64,000 bases of DNA from CAVQAH01 sp963784195 (GCA_963784195.1 CAWARA010000018.1:186001-250000), one strand, 5' to 3'; counted from the first letter of the stretch, positions 45,725 to 55,415 are shown. The notes: generated by a model from the letters alone, not told the origin. Program-made: numbers and translations.

Positions 45725-45747
45725 AACATATCGTTAGACGATACGTT
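45725..45747 (-). promoter_or_regulatory. Operator-like palindrome for the PadR-ADOP unit
   Basis: Arms AACATATCGT (45725-45734) and ACGATACGTT (45738-45747) pair at nine of ten positions around a TAG centre. AT-rich symmetry upstream of a padR gene in a GC-rich region fits an autoregulatory operator. It lies between the divergent-facing ends of PadR and the downstream DinB gene. Confidence 0.5.
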
Positions 45748-45795
45748 CGGCGAGGAAGTTTACTGAAAAGTGAGGGGAGAGGCGGAAGCCGGAGG

Positions 45796-46299
45796 CTACG
45801 AACGCCGGCGGCGCGGGATCGTGAGGGATTTCCACTCGGACGAGCGGAGGTGTTTCGCGAGCAGGACGATTTGACCCACGTGGTAGGCGTGGTGGGTCAT
45901 TTGCCGGTCGAGCGCCTGAATCACGGAGTGGCGTTCCCCGCGGATGTAGACATCGCGAAGCAAATCGTCGGGCGTCAGGGAATCGAGTGTCGCGAACAGG
46001 CGCGCCCATCCGCTTTCCCAGTCCGCCATCACCTGACTGCGCGTGGGCGGCTGCTCGAGCTCGAACTCGCCGTCGCGATTCCTGTCCGGCTTCTCCCCAT
46101 CCGTCGTCAGGAAATCCGTGAAACGCGACCGCAGGTTGCCGGCCATGTGGCGCATGACGATCGCGATGCTGTTGGCCTCCTCGTCGAGCGTGACGTGGAG
46201 ATCCTCGTCGCTGGCCTGTGCGAGGGCGCCTTCGGCGAGCTTCTTCAGCTTCCGGAACTGATCGCGAACGTCTTCCAGATACGCTTGAGCGGGTGTCAT
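45796..46299 (-). CDS. DinB/DUF1572-like protein
   Basis: 167 residues from ATG 46299 ('MTPAQAYLEDVRDQFRKLKK'). Four-helix bundle with the metal-ligand His residues in 'VMRHMAGNLRSRFTDF' (near residue 47) and 'DRQMTHHAYHVGQIVLLAKH' near residue 140, and the 'DGEKPDRNRDGEF' loop of the DUF1572 group. Function unknown; relatives are metal-binding, often thiol-transferase-like. A longer frame to 46392 runs through palindrome B4 and is not used. Confidence 0.85.
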   Translation of the reverse strand: MTPAQAYLEDVRDQFRKLKKLAEGALAQASDEDLHVTLDEEANSIAIVMRHMAGNLRSRFTDFLTTDGEKPDRNRDGEFELEQPPTRSQVMADWESGWARLFATLDSLTPDDLLRDVYIRGERHSVIQALDRQMTHHAYHVGQIVLLAKHLRSSEWKSLTIPRRRRS

Positions 46300-46329
46300 A
46301 AGTCTTACCGGATCGATGAAGGCCAACTC

Positions 46330-46415
46330 CCGTGGTTCGTAGTTCGTGGTTCGTGTCTCGTCGCGCGCTTGGCACCGGGATCGGCGAGACACGGACTACG
46401 GAATACGGACCACGG
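46330..46415 (+). repeat. Family B long palindrome B4
   Basis: Left arm starts CCGTGGTTCGTAGTTCGTGG at 46330; right arm ends TACGGACCACGG at 46415; inner TCTCGTCG/CGGCGAGA. The loop contains TTGGCA, as in B5. It lies between the ADOP permease end and the DinB start on the same strand. Confidence 0.86.
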
Positions 46416-46433
46416 CTTCCTTGACGATTCCCT

Positions 46434-48839
46434 TCATTCTGCTCTGAGCGCCAGCAGCGGGTCGATCCGCGTCGCCCGACGCACGGGCGCCAGCGCGGAT
46501 CCGGCAGCGACGAGCGAGAGGATCGCCGCCACCCCGAGATAGGTCGCCGGATCCGACGGCGACACCTCATACAGGATACTCCTCGCCGCGTGCGCAATGG
46601 CAGCGCCTCCCGCAAGGCCGAGGATGGAGCCAATCAACACCAGCGTGAGTGTCTGTTTGACGACCATGCGCCGGATATCAGCGGGTACCGCCCCGAGCGC
46701 CATCCGTATGCCGATCTCCTGCACGCGCTGGCTTACCGAGTAGGAGATCACGCCGTAGAGTCCCGAACCGGCGAGGACGAGGGCAAGCACCGCGAATGCG
46801 GCAAACATCCCCGTCAGGATCCGGTTGCTCGAAAACTCATCGTCGAACGCTTCCTCCATCGTGCGAAGCGACTGGACGGCGACATTTGGATCGAGCGAGC
46901 GGACTTCAGCGCGCACCGGCGCAGTCAGGGTGTCTGGATTCTGACCGCGGATCATGACGGCCATCGCGCGTGAGGGCCGTTGCCTCGCGGAAAGGTAAAC
47001 CTGCGGATTCGCGCTGCGCAGATCGGCCCTGCGGACGTTGCCGGCAATGCCCACCACCTGGATCCATCGGCCGCCGTCGCGATCGATCTGCAAGCGGCCG
47101 CCAACGGCACGGCGTGGATCGCCCCAGTAACGGCGCGACATCTCTTCGTTCACGACGGCCACGGGCATCGCGTCGGGAGTGTCCTGAGGTTCGAAGCCAC
47201 GACCGGCGATCAGCGGAATGTCTGCCGCCGCAAAGAACTGCTCGCTTGCGATCGACTGCACGGCCCACGGGCGATCCTCCGGTCGCGGCGGCACGTGGCC
47301 GTCGACGGTCACCGGGCTGATCGCTTCCCCACCGAGCACTGGCAGACGATCGACTGTCGCCACGACGTGACTTCCCGGCAGCGCTCCCAGCCGGGAGAAC
47401 AGGCGATCGTAGTAGTCGGTCACGGAGGCGTCGGTCGGATAGCGCCAGTCCGGGGCATCCACACGCATCGTGAGAATTCCTGATGGCTTGAACCCCAGAT
47501 CCGTGCGGTTCATCGCGATCATGGTTTGCACGAGCAAAGCCGAGACGATCAGGAGCGTCATCGCGAGCGACAGTTGCGACACGACGAGCGCGGCGCGGCT
47601 TCGCCTGCCGCGGACGCCGCCGCCCGCGCGCGTGCTGCTGTCCTTCAGCGTCTCGTTCAAATCCGCGCGTGACGATTGAAGCGCCGGCAGCAGACTGAAG
47701 ACCAGCGGCGTGACGAGCGCAAGCACTGATGTGAAGAGCAGCACGTTCCGGTCGATCACGACGAGATGGAAGAACGGCTCGTACGCGGCCGCCTTGATGA
47801 TCGTCAGGCCCGCGTAAGCGAGCGCGAGACCCAGGGCGCCTCCCAGGATCCCGAGCAGGACGCTCTCGGTCAGCAACTGCCGGATCATGCGAACCCTGCT
47901 GGCACCCAGGGCGGCCCGAACCGCCAGCTCTCGCCGGCGGCCTGTGGCGCGCGCGAGCACGAGGTTGGCAATGTTGGCGCAGGCAATGAGGAGGACGAAT
48001 CCCACGACGGTCATCAGCAGACCCAGCACGATCCAGGTATCCGAACCGGTCATGGCTTCGCTGGTCCTGGCCAGCCTCGCGGTCCAACCGGCATTCGTCG
48101 GAGGGTGATCGCGCTGAAGCCGTTCGGAAACCGCCCGGGCCTCGGCATTTGCCTGTTCGAAGGACACACCCGGCCGCAGCCTGCCGCTCGTCCTCACGTT
48201 TCTCTGATCGCGTGGCGCAGCCGGATCGAGCGTGAGCGGCGTCCACACCTCGATCAGGCTCAGGTTCCCGATCTCGATGTCCGGGGCGACGACGCCTCGC
48301 ACCGTGTACGGGCGTCCGTTCAGGGTCAGCGCCTGTCCGACGATTGACGGATCGCCGTTGAACTGCCGTTTCCAGAATGTGTGGCTGAGGACCACGACAT
48401 CCGGCGCGCCGGGCAGATCGTCACCGCGGAGGAATGGCTGACCGGCAGCCATCTTCAGTCCCCAGGTCTCGAAGAGATTGGCCGTGACCCTGCTGCCAGT
48501 GAGGGCTGTCGCGTCCCCGCGGCCGCTCATCGTGAAACTTGCAGAGGTTGTGGCCGCGATGTTGTTGAACGAGGTCAGCGCCGATCGATAGTCGAGCAGG
48601 TCGGGAATCGAAACCAGCCCGCGATCTCCGCCACGCTGCGGATCGACCATGAAGATGAACGCGATCGTCTTCTGGTCGTGCAGCGGAAGCGGACGCAGCA
48701 GCAGGAGGTTGGTAAAGCTGAAGATCACGGTGTTGGCGCCGATGGCGAGCGCGAGCGTCAGGACGACGGTGAGCGAAAAGCCCGGCTGGCTGAGCCCGAC
48801 GCGAATCCCGTAGCGGAGGTCCTGGAGGAACGTGCGCAT
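46434..48839 (-). CDS. ADOP-type ABC transporter permease (MacB/FtsX-like)
   Basis: 801 residues from ATG 48839 ('MRTFLQDLRYGIRVGLSQPG'). It lacks the extra N-terminal segment of the permease at 42585. Two MacB core/FtsX modules are present: 'LALAIGANTVIFSFTNLLLL', 'LIACANIANLVLARATGRRRELAVRAALGA', and the second 'SGLYGVISYSVSQRVQEIGIRMALGA'. It ends 'ATRIDPLLALRAE'. No PadR gene adjoins it; the topoisomerase A gene ends 62 nt upstream. A longer frame to 49178 overlaps that gene and is not used. Substrate unknown. Confidence 0.92.
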   Translation of the reverse strand: MRTFLQDLRYGIRVGLSQPGFSLTVVLTLALAIGANTVIFSFTNLLLLRPLPLHDQKTIAFIFMVDPQRGGDRGLVSIPDLLDYRSALTSFNNIAATTSASFTMSGRGDATALTGSRVTANLFETWGLKMAAGQPFLRGDDLPGAPDVVVLSHTFWKRQFNGDPSIVGQALTLNGRPYTVRGVVAPDIEIGNLSLIEVWTPLTLDPAAPRDQRNVRTSGRLRPGVSFEQANAEARAVSERLQRDHPPTNAGWTARLARTSEAMTGSDTWIVLGLLMTVVGFVLLIACANIANLVLARATGRRRELAVRAALGASRVRMIRQLLTESVLLGILGGALGLALAYAGLTIIKAAAYEPFFHLVVIDRNVLLFTSVLALVTPLVFSLLPALQSSRADLNETLKDSSTRAGGGVRGRRSRAALVVSQLSLAMTLLIVSALLVQTMIAMNRTDLGFKPSGILTMRVDAPDWRYPTDASVTDYYDRLFSRLGALPGSHVVATVDRLPVLGGEAISPVTVDGHVPPRPEDRPWAVQSIASEQFFAAADIPLIAGRGFEPQDTPDAMPVAVVNEEMSRRYWGDPRRAVGGRLQIDRDGGRWIQVVGIAGNVRRADLRSANPQVYLSARQRPSRAMAVMIRGQNPDTLTAPVRAEVRSLDPNVAVQSLRTMEEAFDDEFSSNRILTGMFAAFAVLALVLAGSGLYGVISYSVSQRVQEIGIRMALGAVPADIRRMVVKQTLTLVLIGSILGLAGGAAIAHAARSILYEVSPSDPATYLGVAAILSLVAAGSALAPVRRATRIDPLLALRAE

Positions 48840-48901
48840 ACAGCCTCGATTACGAGGCGATGCAGGCCCTTGTTCCTCCGGGACTCCGGCGACAGCTCGG
48901 T

Positions 48902-51289
48902 TTATTCCAGTTGCGGCGGGGCCTCGGGCACCGGCGGCACCACACGGGTAAACTGCCCTCTCTGCAGGAGTTCGCGCCCCTTGCCACCCCTGCCGGTGAT
49001 CTCGTATTTGCCCGTGCTGATGGTCTGTTCCGCGCCGCGACTGGTTTCGACGGTCATGATGTCGCGATCGCCCGTCGATGCGAGAAGGCCGAGCACGCGA
49101 TCTGCCTTCGGATCCACCTTGATGAGAATCACTCCCCGGCCCGGCCCTGAGAGGAAGTTCACCTCTTCGGCCTTGCACAGGATCGCCCGGGCTTCGCGTG
49201 TCGCCGCGATGAGCACTTCGTCACCCGTGACCTTGCCCACGCCGACGATCTCGGCGCCGTCCGCGGCGCGCGCGAACCGGCGGCCCGTGCGCGTGCTGGG
49301 TTCGACGAACGGTTGAAGGCTGAAGCGCAGCGCGTATCCGTCACTCGAGGCAGCCACCGCGTGGATCGGTGGCACGTCACCTTCCTTCTTCGCGTTGATC
49401 TCGCCAATCACCCGTGGATCGAGGCTCATCGCCGCGACGATCTTCTCGCCGTCCTTCAACTTGAAGAACCGCTGAATCGGCTCGCCATATCCGGTTGACG
49501 CGGGAATATCGGTGATGCGCGTCGAGTACGCGACGCCGAAATTGCTGAAGAAGACGACGGTCGACCGTGTACTACCCGGCAGGACGGCCAGGACGACGTC
49601 ACCCTCGCGCAGACGCGTGGACGAGACGTCCTTCACTTCCTTCTGCCGTTTCACCCAGCCATCGCGCGATACCAGCACGACGTTGTCTTCTTCGACGATG
49701 AAGTCTTCGGCGGTGTATTCGGCTTCACCTTCGTCACTCGAGATGGACGTGCGCCGGGCATCGCCGTACTTCTTCTGAATGTCTTCGATCTCGACGCGCA
49801 CGATTCCCCAGCGGCCCGGTTCATCTTTGAGCAGGGTGTTGATTTGCCGTGTCCTGCGGCGCTTTTCTTCGAGTTCCTTGCGAATAATCAGGATCTCGAG
49901 ACGCGCCAGCCTGTAGATCTTGAGCTCGAGGATGGCGTCGGTCTGCTCGGCATCGAGGCCGAACCGCTTCATGATCTGCTGCGCGGCGTCAGGCTTCCCC
50001 TCGGATTTCCTGACGATCTTCAGAATCTCGTCCAGCGCGTCGAAGACCTTCTCGAACCCCTCGAGGATGTGAACCCTCTTCTTCAGCGAGGCCAGCTCGT
50101 GTTCGAGCCGCTTGGTGACGACCTCCAGGCGGAAGTGCAGGAAATGCCACAACATCGCGTGGAGATCCAGCCGCTCGGGCCGCCCGATCTCGGGGTTCTC
50201 GGTGGGAATCAGGCAGGTCAGGTTGACGATGAAGCTGGTCTGCAGCGGCGTGTGCTTGAAGAGATACGCCATGACCATCTTTTCATCGGCGTCTTTCTTC
50301 AGCTCGAGCGCGATCCTGACGTCCTCGGTCGAGAGATCCTTGACGTCGACGAGCGGCGGAAGCTTGCGGCTCAGCGCGACATCGGCAATCCGTTCGATCA
50401 ACGTCGACTTGTTCACCGTATACGGCACGCTCGTGACGTAGATCGTCTTGCCCGCTCGCGTGACCGGACCTTCCTCCCAGGTCGCGCGCAGGCGGATGGC
50501 GCCGGAGCCCGTCTTGTAAATCTGCTTCAGCTCGTCGGCGGAGTTGAGCATCTGACCGCCGGTCGGAAAGTCCGGCCCCTTCACGTACCGGCATAGCTGC
50601 ACGCTGCTTAGATCGGGGTTGTCGAGCAACTTCAGGAGCGCCGTGCAGACCTCGCCGAGGTTATGCGGCGGGATGTTCGTTGCCATGCCGACCGCGATAC
50701 CGGTCGCACCGTTCACCAGAAGGTTGGGGATCCGCGCGGGCAGGACGACCGGCTCGGTCCGGGTGCCATCGTAGTTCGGCCGGAAATGGACGGTCGACTG
50801 ATCGATTTCCGTCAGCATCTCGTCGCTCAGGCGCGCCAGCCGGCACTCCGTATAGCGCATCGCCGCCGCGGCATCGCCGTCGAGCGATCCGAAGTTTCCC
50901 GAGCCATCGACGAGCGGATACCTCAGCGAAAATGGCTGGGCCATCCGGACCAGCGTTTCGTACAGCGCGCTGTCGCCATGCGGGTGGTAATTGCCCATCA
51001 CGTCGCCGACGACCTTCGCGCACTTGCGGTGCTTCGCGTCCGCCGTCAGATTCTGCTGCCACATCGTGTAGAGGATGCGGCGCTGCACGGGCTTGAGACC
51101 GTCCCGGACATCCGGGAGCGCCCGTGACGTGATCACGGACAGCGCGTAGTTCAGATACCGGGTCTGAGCCGCTTCGTGCAGGGCGACCCGTTCTTCCCCG
51201 CCACCCGTCCCACCGGATCCGTTCTCAACAATCGTTCCGCCATCGTCCGCATCGTCGAACAACGACGCGCCCTTCTTGCGTTTGGCCAA
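48902..51289 (-). CDS. Type IIA DNA topoisomerase subunit A (GyrA/ParC)
   Basis: 795 residues, the DNA-breaking subunit. The quinolone-region 'GDVMGNYHPHGDSALYETLVRMAQ' lies near residues 88-110, and the catalytic Tyr in 'AAAMRYTECRLA' near 135. 'LVNGATGIAVGMATNIPPHN' and 'KDADEKMVMAYLFKHTPLQ' follow. The C-terminal pinwheel domain has a 'GRGGKGREL' element near the end, similar to but not the canonical GyrA box. It cannot be assigned to gyrase or topoisomerase IV by eye. The start is TTG 51289, supported by GGAGGA seven bases upstream. Its B partner is 11 kb away at 35713. Confidence 0.92.
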   Translation of the reverse strand: MAKRKKGASLFDDADDGGTIVENGSGGTGGGEERVALHEAAQTRYLNYALSVITSRALPDVRDGLKPVQRRILYTMWQQNLTADAKHRKCAKVVGDVMGNYHPHGDSALYETLVRMAQPFSLRYPLVDGSGNFGSLDGDAAAAMRYTECRLARLSDEMLTEIDQSTVHFRPNYDGTRTEPVVLPARIPNLLVNGATGIAVGMATNIPPHNLGEVCTALLKLLDNPDLSSVQLCRYVKGPDFPTGGQMLNSADELKQIYKTGSGAIRLRATWEEGPVTRAGKTIYVTSVPYTVNKSTLIERIADVALSRKLPPLVDVKDLSTEDVRIALELKKDADEKMVMAYLFKHTPLQTSFIVNLTCLIPTENPEIGRPERLDLHAMLWHFLHFRLEVVTKRLEHELASLKKRVHILEGFEKVFDALDEILKIVRKSEGKPDAAQQIMKRFGLDAEQTDAILELKIYRLARLEILIIRKELEEKRRRTRQINTLLKDEPGRWGIVRVEIEDIQKKYGDARRTSISSDEGEAEYTAEDFIVEEDNVVLVSRDGWVKRQKEVKDVSSTRLREGDVVLAVLPGSTRSTVVFFSNFGVAYSTRITDIPASTGYGEPIQRFFKLKDGEKIVAAMSLDPRVIGEINAKKEGDVPPIHAVAASSDGYALRFSLQPFVEPSTRTGRRFARAADGAEIVGVGKVTGDEVLIAATREARAILCKAEEVNFLSGPGRGVILIKVDPKADRVLGLLASTGDRDIMTVETSRGAEQTISTGKYEITGRGGKGRELLQRGQFTRVVPPVPEAPPQLE

Positions 51290-51469
51290 ACTGGAGTCCT
51301 CCGTTCACAAGAGGATACAACGGGCGACGTGCGATGTGCGACAGTGCGACGTGCTACGGCGAGACCACGGCCCACGATCTCTGAAATAATGAACTATGCT
51401 CAATTCGATTACAGTCGAGATAATCTGAGGCAACTTCGTGACCTCTTCCCACGTCCAAGGCACTGACCA
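51290..51469 (+). other. Divergent intergenic region between topoisomerase A and PadR
   Basis: 180 bases hold the GGAGGA ribosome site of the topoisomerase gene, a run of GTGCGACGTGCGATGTGCGA-type 8-mer near-repeats (51328-51358) and an AT-rich stretch around 51388-51432. That stretch contains GATTA and TAATC half-sites nine bases apart (51412-51430), which could be a PadR operator or the PadR promoter. No ORF supported. Confidence 0.4.
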
Positions 51470-51832
51470 ATGACACCGCCCCGCAAGACGGCACCCGAGG
51501 CGCTGCTGCCGCTGAAGCCTGTCGTGTTCCAGGTCCTGCTGGCGCTCGCCGATGGCGAGCGGCACGGATACGCGATCGTCCAGGACATCGCACAGAGGAC
51601 GTCGGCGCGCATGCGACTGGAGCCTGGCAACCTCTACCGCTCGCTCAAGTGGATGCTCGAGGGTGGGTTGATCGAAGAGTCGAAACGGCGCCCGGCACCC
51701 GATCTCGACGATGAGAGGCGCCGGTATTACCGCATCACCCCATTCGGCCACCGGGTGGCCCTGGCTGAGGCGTCGCGCCTGCGGTCACTCGCCTCCGAGG
51801 CCCGACGAAAGCTGGCGCGCAGCCAGGGATGA
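51470..51832 (+). CDS. PadR-family transcriptional regulator
   Basis: 120 residues. 'LPLKPVVFQVLLALADGERHGYAIVQDIAQRTSARMRLEPGNLYRSLKWMLEGGLIEES' (residues 13-70, in part) is the PadR winged helix, followed by 'RRYYRITPFGHRVALAEASRL'. It is six bases upstream of an ADOP permease gene in the same direction, the usual pairing for this family, and probably represses the pair. Confidence 0.93.
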   Translation: MTPPRKTAPEALLPLKPVVFQVLLALADGERHGYAIVQDIAQRTSARMRLEPGNLYRSLKWMLEGGLIEESKRRPAPDLDDERRRYYRITPFGHRVALAEASRLRSLASEARRKLARSQG

Positions 51833-51838
51833 CTTGCC

Positions 51839-54509
51839 GTGAAGCTGGCAGTCCGGATTTATTCGGTGTTGTTGTGGCTCTACCCGCCGCAGTTCCGCGA
51901 ACGCTTCGGCGCAGACATGCTCGACGTCTTCAAGGATCGTGCGCGAGCTGCCGGCGTGGCGAGTCCCCACCTCTGGTTTCGGACAGCTGGTGACGTCGTC
52001 CGTCACGCCGGCGCGGAGTGGATCGATCGGTGGAAACAGACACACGCGGCGACAGGCCTGTCGCATGGGGGTCGCATGGGTATGTTCCTTCAGGACGTCC
52101 GGTACGGCGTGCGCGCGTTCGTTCAGCGTCCCGGCTTTACGGCCGTCGCTGTGTTGACGCTGGCGCTGGGAATAGGCGCCACGACGACGATCTTCAGTGT
52201 CGTGGACGCAGTCGTCTTGAAACCGTTGCCCTTCGCAGATGCCGACCGGCTCGTCGTCTTGTGGGAAGCCAACGACAAGAAGAACCTGCCCTACATGTTC
52301 GTCGCCCCGCCGAACTTCGCCGACTGGCGTGAACGCAGCCGTTCGTTCGAGAAGATGGGCGTGTGGCGGGATCAGAGCTTCACGCTGACCGGCCAGGGCG
52401 CCGCTGAACAGGTTTACGGGGCATCGATGTCCCACGACCTTTTCGAGGTCCTGCGCGTGCCTCCGCTGATGGGACGTACGTTCGCAGCAGCCGAGGATCA
52501 GCCCGGTGGACCGCCAGTTGTGATCATCTCGCACGGGTTCTGGAGACGCTGGTTTGCCGGACGCAGCGACGTCATCGGCAAGACGGTCGAAGTCAATGGT
52601 GTCGCCTGCGAAGTCATCGGCGTGATGCCTCCACATTTCACCTTCCCGCTTCCGGTTGCCTTCGAGGGCGTTCCTGCACCCAGAGTGAACGAGTTGTGGA
52701 TGCCCCTGGCCGTGAACCTTCTTGCAGGACAGCGGGGCGCGCACTATCTGCTGGCGCTTGGCCGCCTGGCGCCTGGAGTCGACGAGCGAAGGGCGGAACT
52801 GGAGCTCGCCGGTATCGCCGGACAAATCGCCGTCGATCATCCAGACAGCAATGAAGGATGGTCGGCGAAGATCGTTCCGTTCGCCAGGCAGGTGACGGGC
52901 GATCAGCGGCCGGCGCTGCTGGCCTTGTCGATTGCGGTCGGTCTGGTGCTCCTGCTGGCGTGTGCAAACGTCGCGAGCCTGCTGCTCGCCAGAGGTGTGG
53001 GGCGCCGGCGTGAGATGGCGATCCGGCTGGCGCTCGGTGCCACCAGGGCGCGCATTGCCCGTCAACTCCTCACCGAGAGCCTCCTCCTGTCTGCTCTCGG
53101 GTCCATCGCGGGGTTTCTAATCGCCTCCTGGCTCGTCAGAACGGTTCGTGCGCTCGGCGGACCGATGCTTCCCCGCCTCGATGAAGTGAGCCTCGACGCA
53201 CGGGCGATCTTCTTCACGATGGCCGCGTGTGTCTCGGCGGCCCTGCTGTTCGGACTCGCACCGGCGTTTCAGGTTTCGAGAGCCAAGGCGAACGACTGGT
53301 TGAAGGAGCGAGGCGGGTCACTGCGGACGGCGCGGATGCAGTCAGGGCTCGTGATCGGCGAGCTGGCACTCTCGGTGATCCTCCTGGCGGGAGCCGCTCT
53401 TCTTGGAGAGAGCTTTGTCAGGTTGACCGGGATAGACCCCGGTTTTCAGATCCAGCAGACGCTGACTGCGCACGTCTCTCTTCCACGCAGCCGCTATTCT
53501 GATCGGGCCATCGAGAATCTCGTTCGCAGAACGAACGCTGGACAGGCTGCGTGCTGCCCCAGGTATTGCTGCGGCCGGCACCATCGATGCGCTGGCCATC
53601 GCCGACGACAGACAGGGAACCGGTTTCACCATCGACAAAGAGGCGCCTTCCGATGCCGTGGAGAGCGCCAACGTGAACTTCGCGTTTGTCAGCCCGGGCT
53701 ATTTCGAAGCCATGGGGATACCGCTGCTCGCGGGCCGTTATTTCGACATGCGCGATCACCCCGACTCAGCGCCCACGATTGTGATCAATCAGTCGATGGC
53801 CCGACGGTATTTTGGGGGCCGCGATCCGATCGGCCGGCGCATCACGGTCGGGTTCAATACCCGCGCGACCCGCGAGGTCGTCGGTATCGTCGGCGACGAA
53901 CGTCATGTCTCGCTCGATCGCGAAGCACCTCCGGGCGTGTACGTGTCATATCTGCAACTGGCCGCGGCGTCACGGCTGACGCTCGTCATACGAACCGCCG
54001 GCGATCCGGCGGCGGCTGCCTCGATCGTTCGCGACACCGTCAGCGCGATCGACCCTCAACTCGCGGTCTACGACATGCGGACGATGGAACAGATCGTCGG
54101 GGATTCGGTAAGCCGCCCGCGCTTTTCTGCACTTCTGCTCGCGATATTCGCCGCAACCGCGCTTCTTCTCGCTGCCGTCGGCGTGTACGGCGTGATCAGC
54201 CAGCTCGTCGGTCAGCGCACTCAGGAGTTCGGCGTCCGCATGGCGCTTGGGGCTTCTCCGATCGACGTCGGACGGCTCGTCGTGGGCTTTGGGTTGCGGC
54301 TTGCGGCGATCGGCGTGGCCCTGGGCATCCCCGCTGCGCTTGCTTTCTCGCGGTTGTTATCGGGGCTCCTGTACGGCGTCAACGCTACGAGTCCGATCAC
54401 CTACGCCGTCGTCAGCATCGTGCTCGCCCTCGTTGCCACGCTTGCCGCCGTGCTGCCAGCCCGCCGCGCGACCCGGGTCGATCCGTTGCTGGCTCTGCGA
54501 GCCGAATGA
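51839..54509 (+). CDS. ADOP-type ABC transporter permease (frameshifted)
   Basis: About 890 residues when joined. The N-terminal ADOP segment 'LLWLYPPQFRERFGADML' lies at residues 11-28. The first MacB/FtsX module includes 'LALGIGATTTIFSVVDAVVL' and 'LLACANVASLLLARGVGRRREMAIRLALGA'. After 'AIENLVRRT' (about 53530) the frame shifts and continues as 'LDRLRAAPGIAAAGTIDALA', then 'SANVNFAFVSPGYFEAMGIP' and the second FtsX loop 'YGVISQLVGQRTQEFGVRMALGA', ending 'TRVDPLLALRAE'. One small indel near 53535 explains the break. It forms a unit with the PadR gene six bases upstream. Confidence 0.87.
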
Positions 54510-54513
54510 CGTT

Positions 54514-54632
54514 CAGACGGGGGTTCAACACGAGGGTTCAGACGGGGGTTCAGACGGGGTTCAGGACGGGGGTTCACACGGGGTTCAGACGGGGGTTCAG
54601 ACGGAGGTTCACACTGGGGTTCACATCGAATA
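54514..54632 (+). repeat. Short tandem repeat of GTTCA units
   Basis: About ten consecutive units of 11-13 bases, each starting GTTCA and mostly reading GTTCAGACGGGG, follow the ADOP stop codon directly. Units vary in the number of G and in AGAC/ACAC. The array lies between the permease and the convergent barrel gene. It is too short and spacer-free for CRISPR. Confidence 0.88.
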
Positions 54633-54663
54633 CAAGGCGATCCGGCGCTGACGACACCTGGTT

Positions 54664-55281
54664 TTAGAAATAGAAACTGGCTCCCAGCGTCCACATCGAC
54701 CCCCGGTGACCCGGAAGTAGCCCAGCGATGAATCCCCCGTCGTCGTCATCGTCGTCGTCGAAGTCGAGGAACGTGTAGCGGTAGTCGCCGTGAATGCCGA
54801 AATGTCTGCTAGGCAGGATCTCGAGGCCGATGCCGCCATGCCAACCGAACTCGGTCGTGCTGACGCTCAGATCCCCCGGGCCATCGATTGCCTCGACCTT
54901 GCGGCGATACCAGCCTGGACCACCCAGCAAGAATGGAGAAACGCTGCCGCTGCGCAGGCGCATGATGAGCGACGCCTGTATGGGAGTCTCGGTGACCTTC
55001 TCGTTGAGGAGCTCGAACGACTTTGAATGCCGGTCCATGGAGACCTCGAATCCAAAGCGATCGCCGAGGAGGCGAATCTGACCGCCGACGAACCGTAGGG
55101 CATCGGCGTCGACGTCGACGTCCGCGTCCACATCGGCGTCGACGTCACGCGTGACCCATGCGAGGCGGGCGCCAACTCCGAAACCCTGCGCGGCGACTGG
55201 CACAGCCCAGGCCAGCAGGGCGCCGAAGGCGACTAGCATCATGGCGACGTGGCGCAGCTGGCGCGTGCAAGCGGATTGCAT
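54664..55281 (-). CDS. Outer-membrane beta-barrel protein with acidic loops
   Basis: 205 residues. A signal peptide ends near 'VPVAAQ' (about residue 32). The rest alternates hydrophobic strands and ends in '...GASFYF' with a terminal Phe, the usual outer-membrane barrel signature, suggesting an OmpA/OmpW-like 8-strand barrel. Two loops are strongly acidic: alternating DVDAD (residues 46-61) and seven Asp in a row near residue 178. These could bind divalent cations or tolerate repeat-length change. The exact family is not recognised. Confidence 0.7.
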   Translation of the reverse strand: MQSACTRQLRHVAMMLVAFGALLAWAVPVAAQGFGVGARLAWVTRDVDADVDADVDVDADALRFVGGQIRLLGDRFGFEVSMDRHSKSFELLNEKVTETPIQASLIMRLRSGSVSPFLLGGPGWYRRKVEAIDGPGDLSVSTTEFGWHGGIGLEILPSRHFGIHGDYRYTFLDFDDDDDDDGGFIAGLLPGHRGSMWTLGASFYF

Positions 55282-55415
55282 ATCTGAACTCCGGCCCTGA
55301 CGTCCTCACAGCAGATCGCCGGAGCGTTGAAAGGGCTTATTGCCTTCTATCGGAACGGGCCGCCCGGAACTCCAGCTAAAACCTTCGTGGCGAACCTTCA
55401 TGAGAGAATCGTCCG

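Noticed and set aside
48840..49178. Upstream extension of the ADOP permease at 46434
   Set aside because: This would overlap the topoisomerase A gene, and the added residues are low-complexity; ATG 48839 gives the standard ADOP start.
54514..54632. CRISPR array
   Set aside because: Units are 11-13 bases with no spacers, and no cas genes are present.
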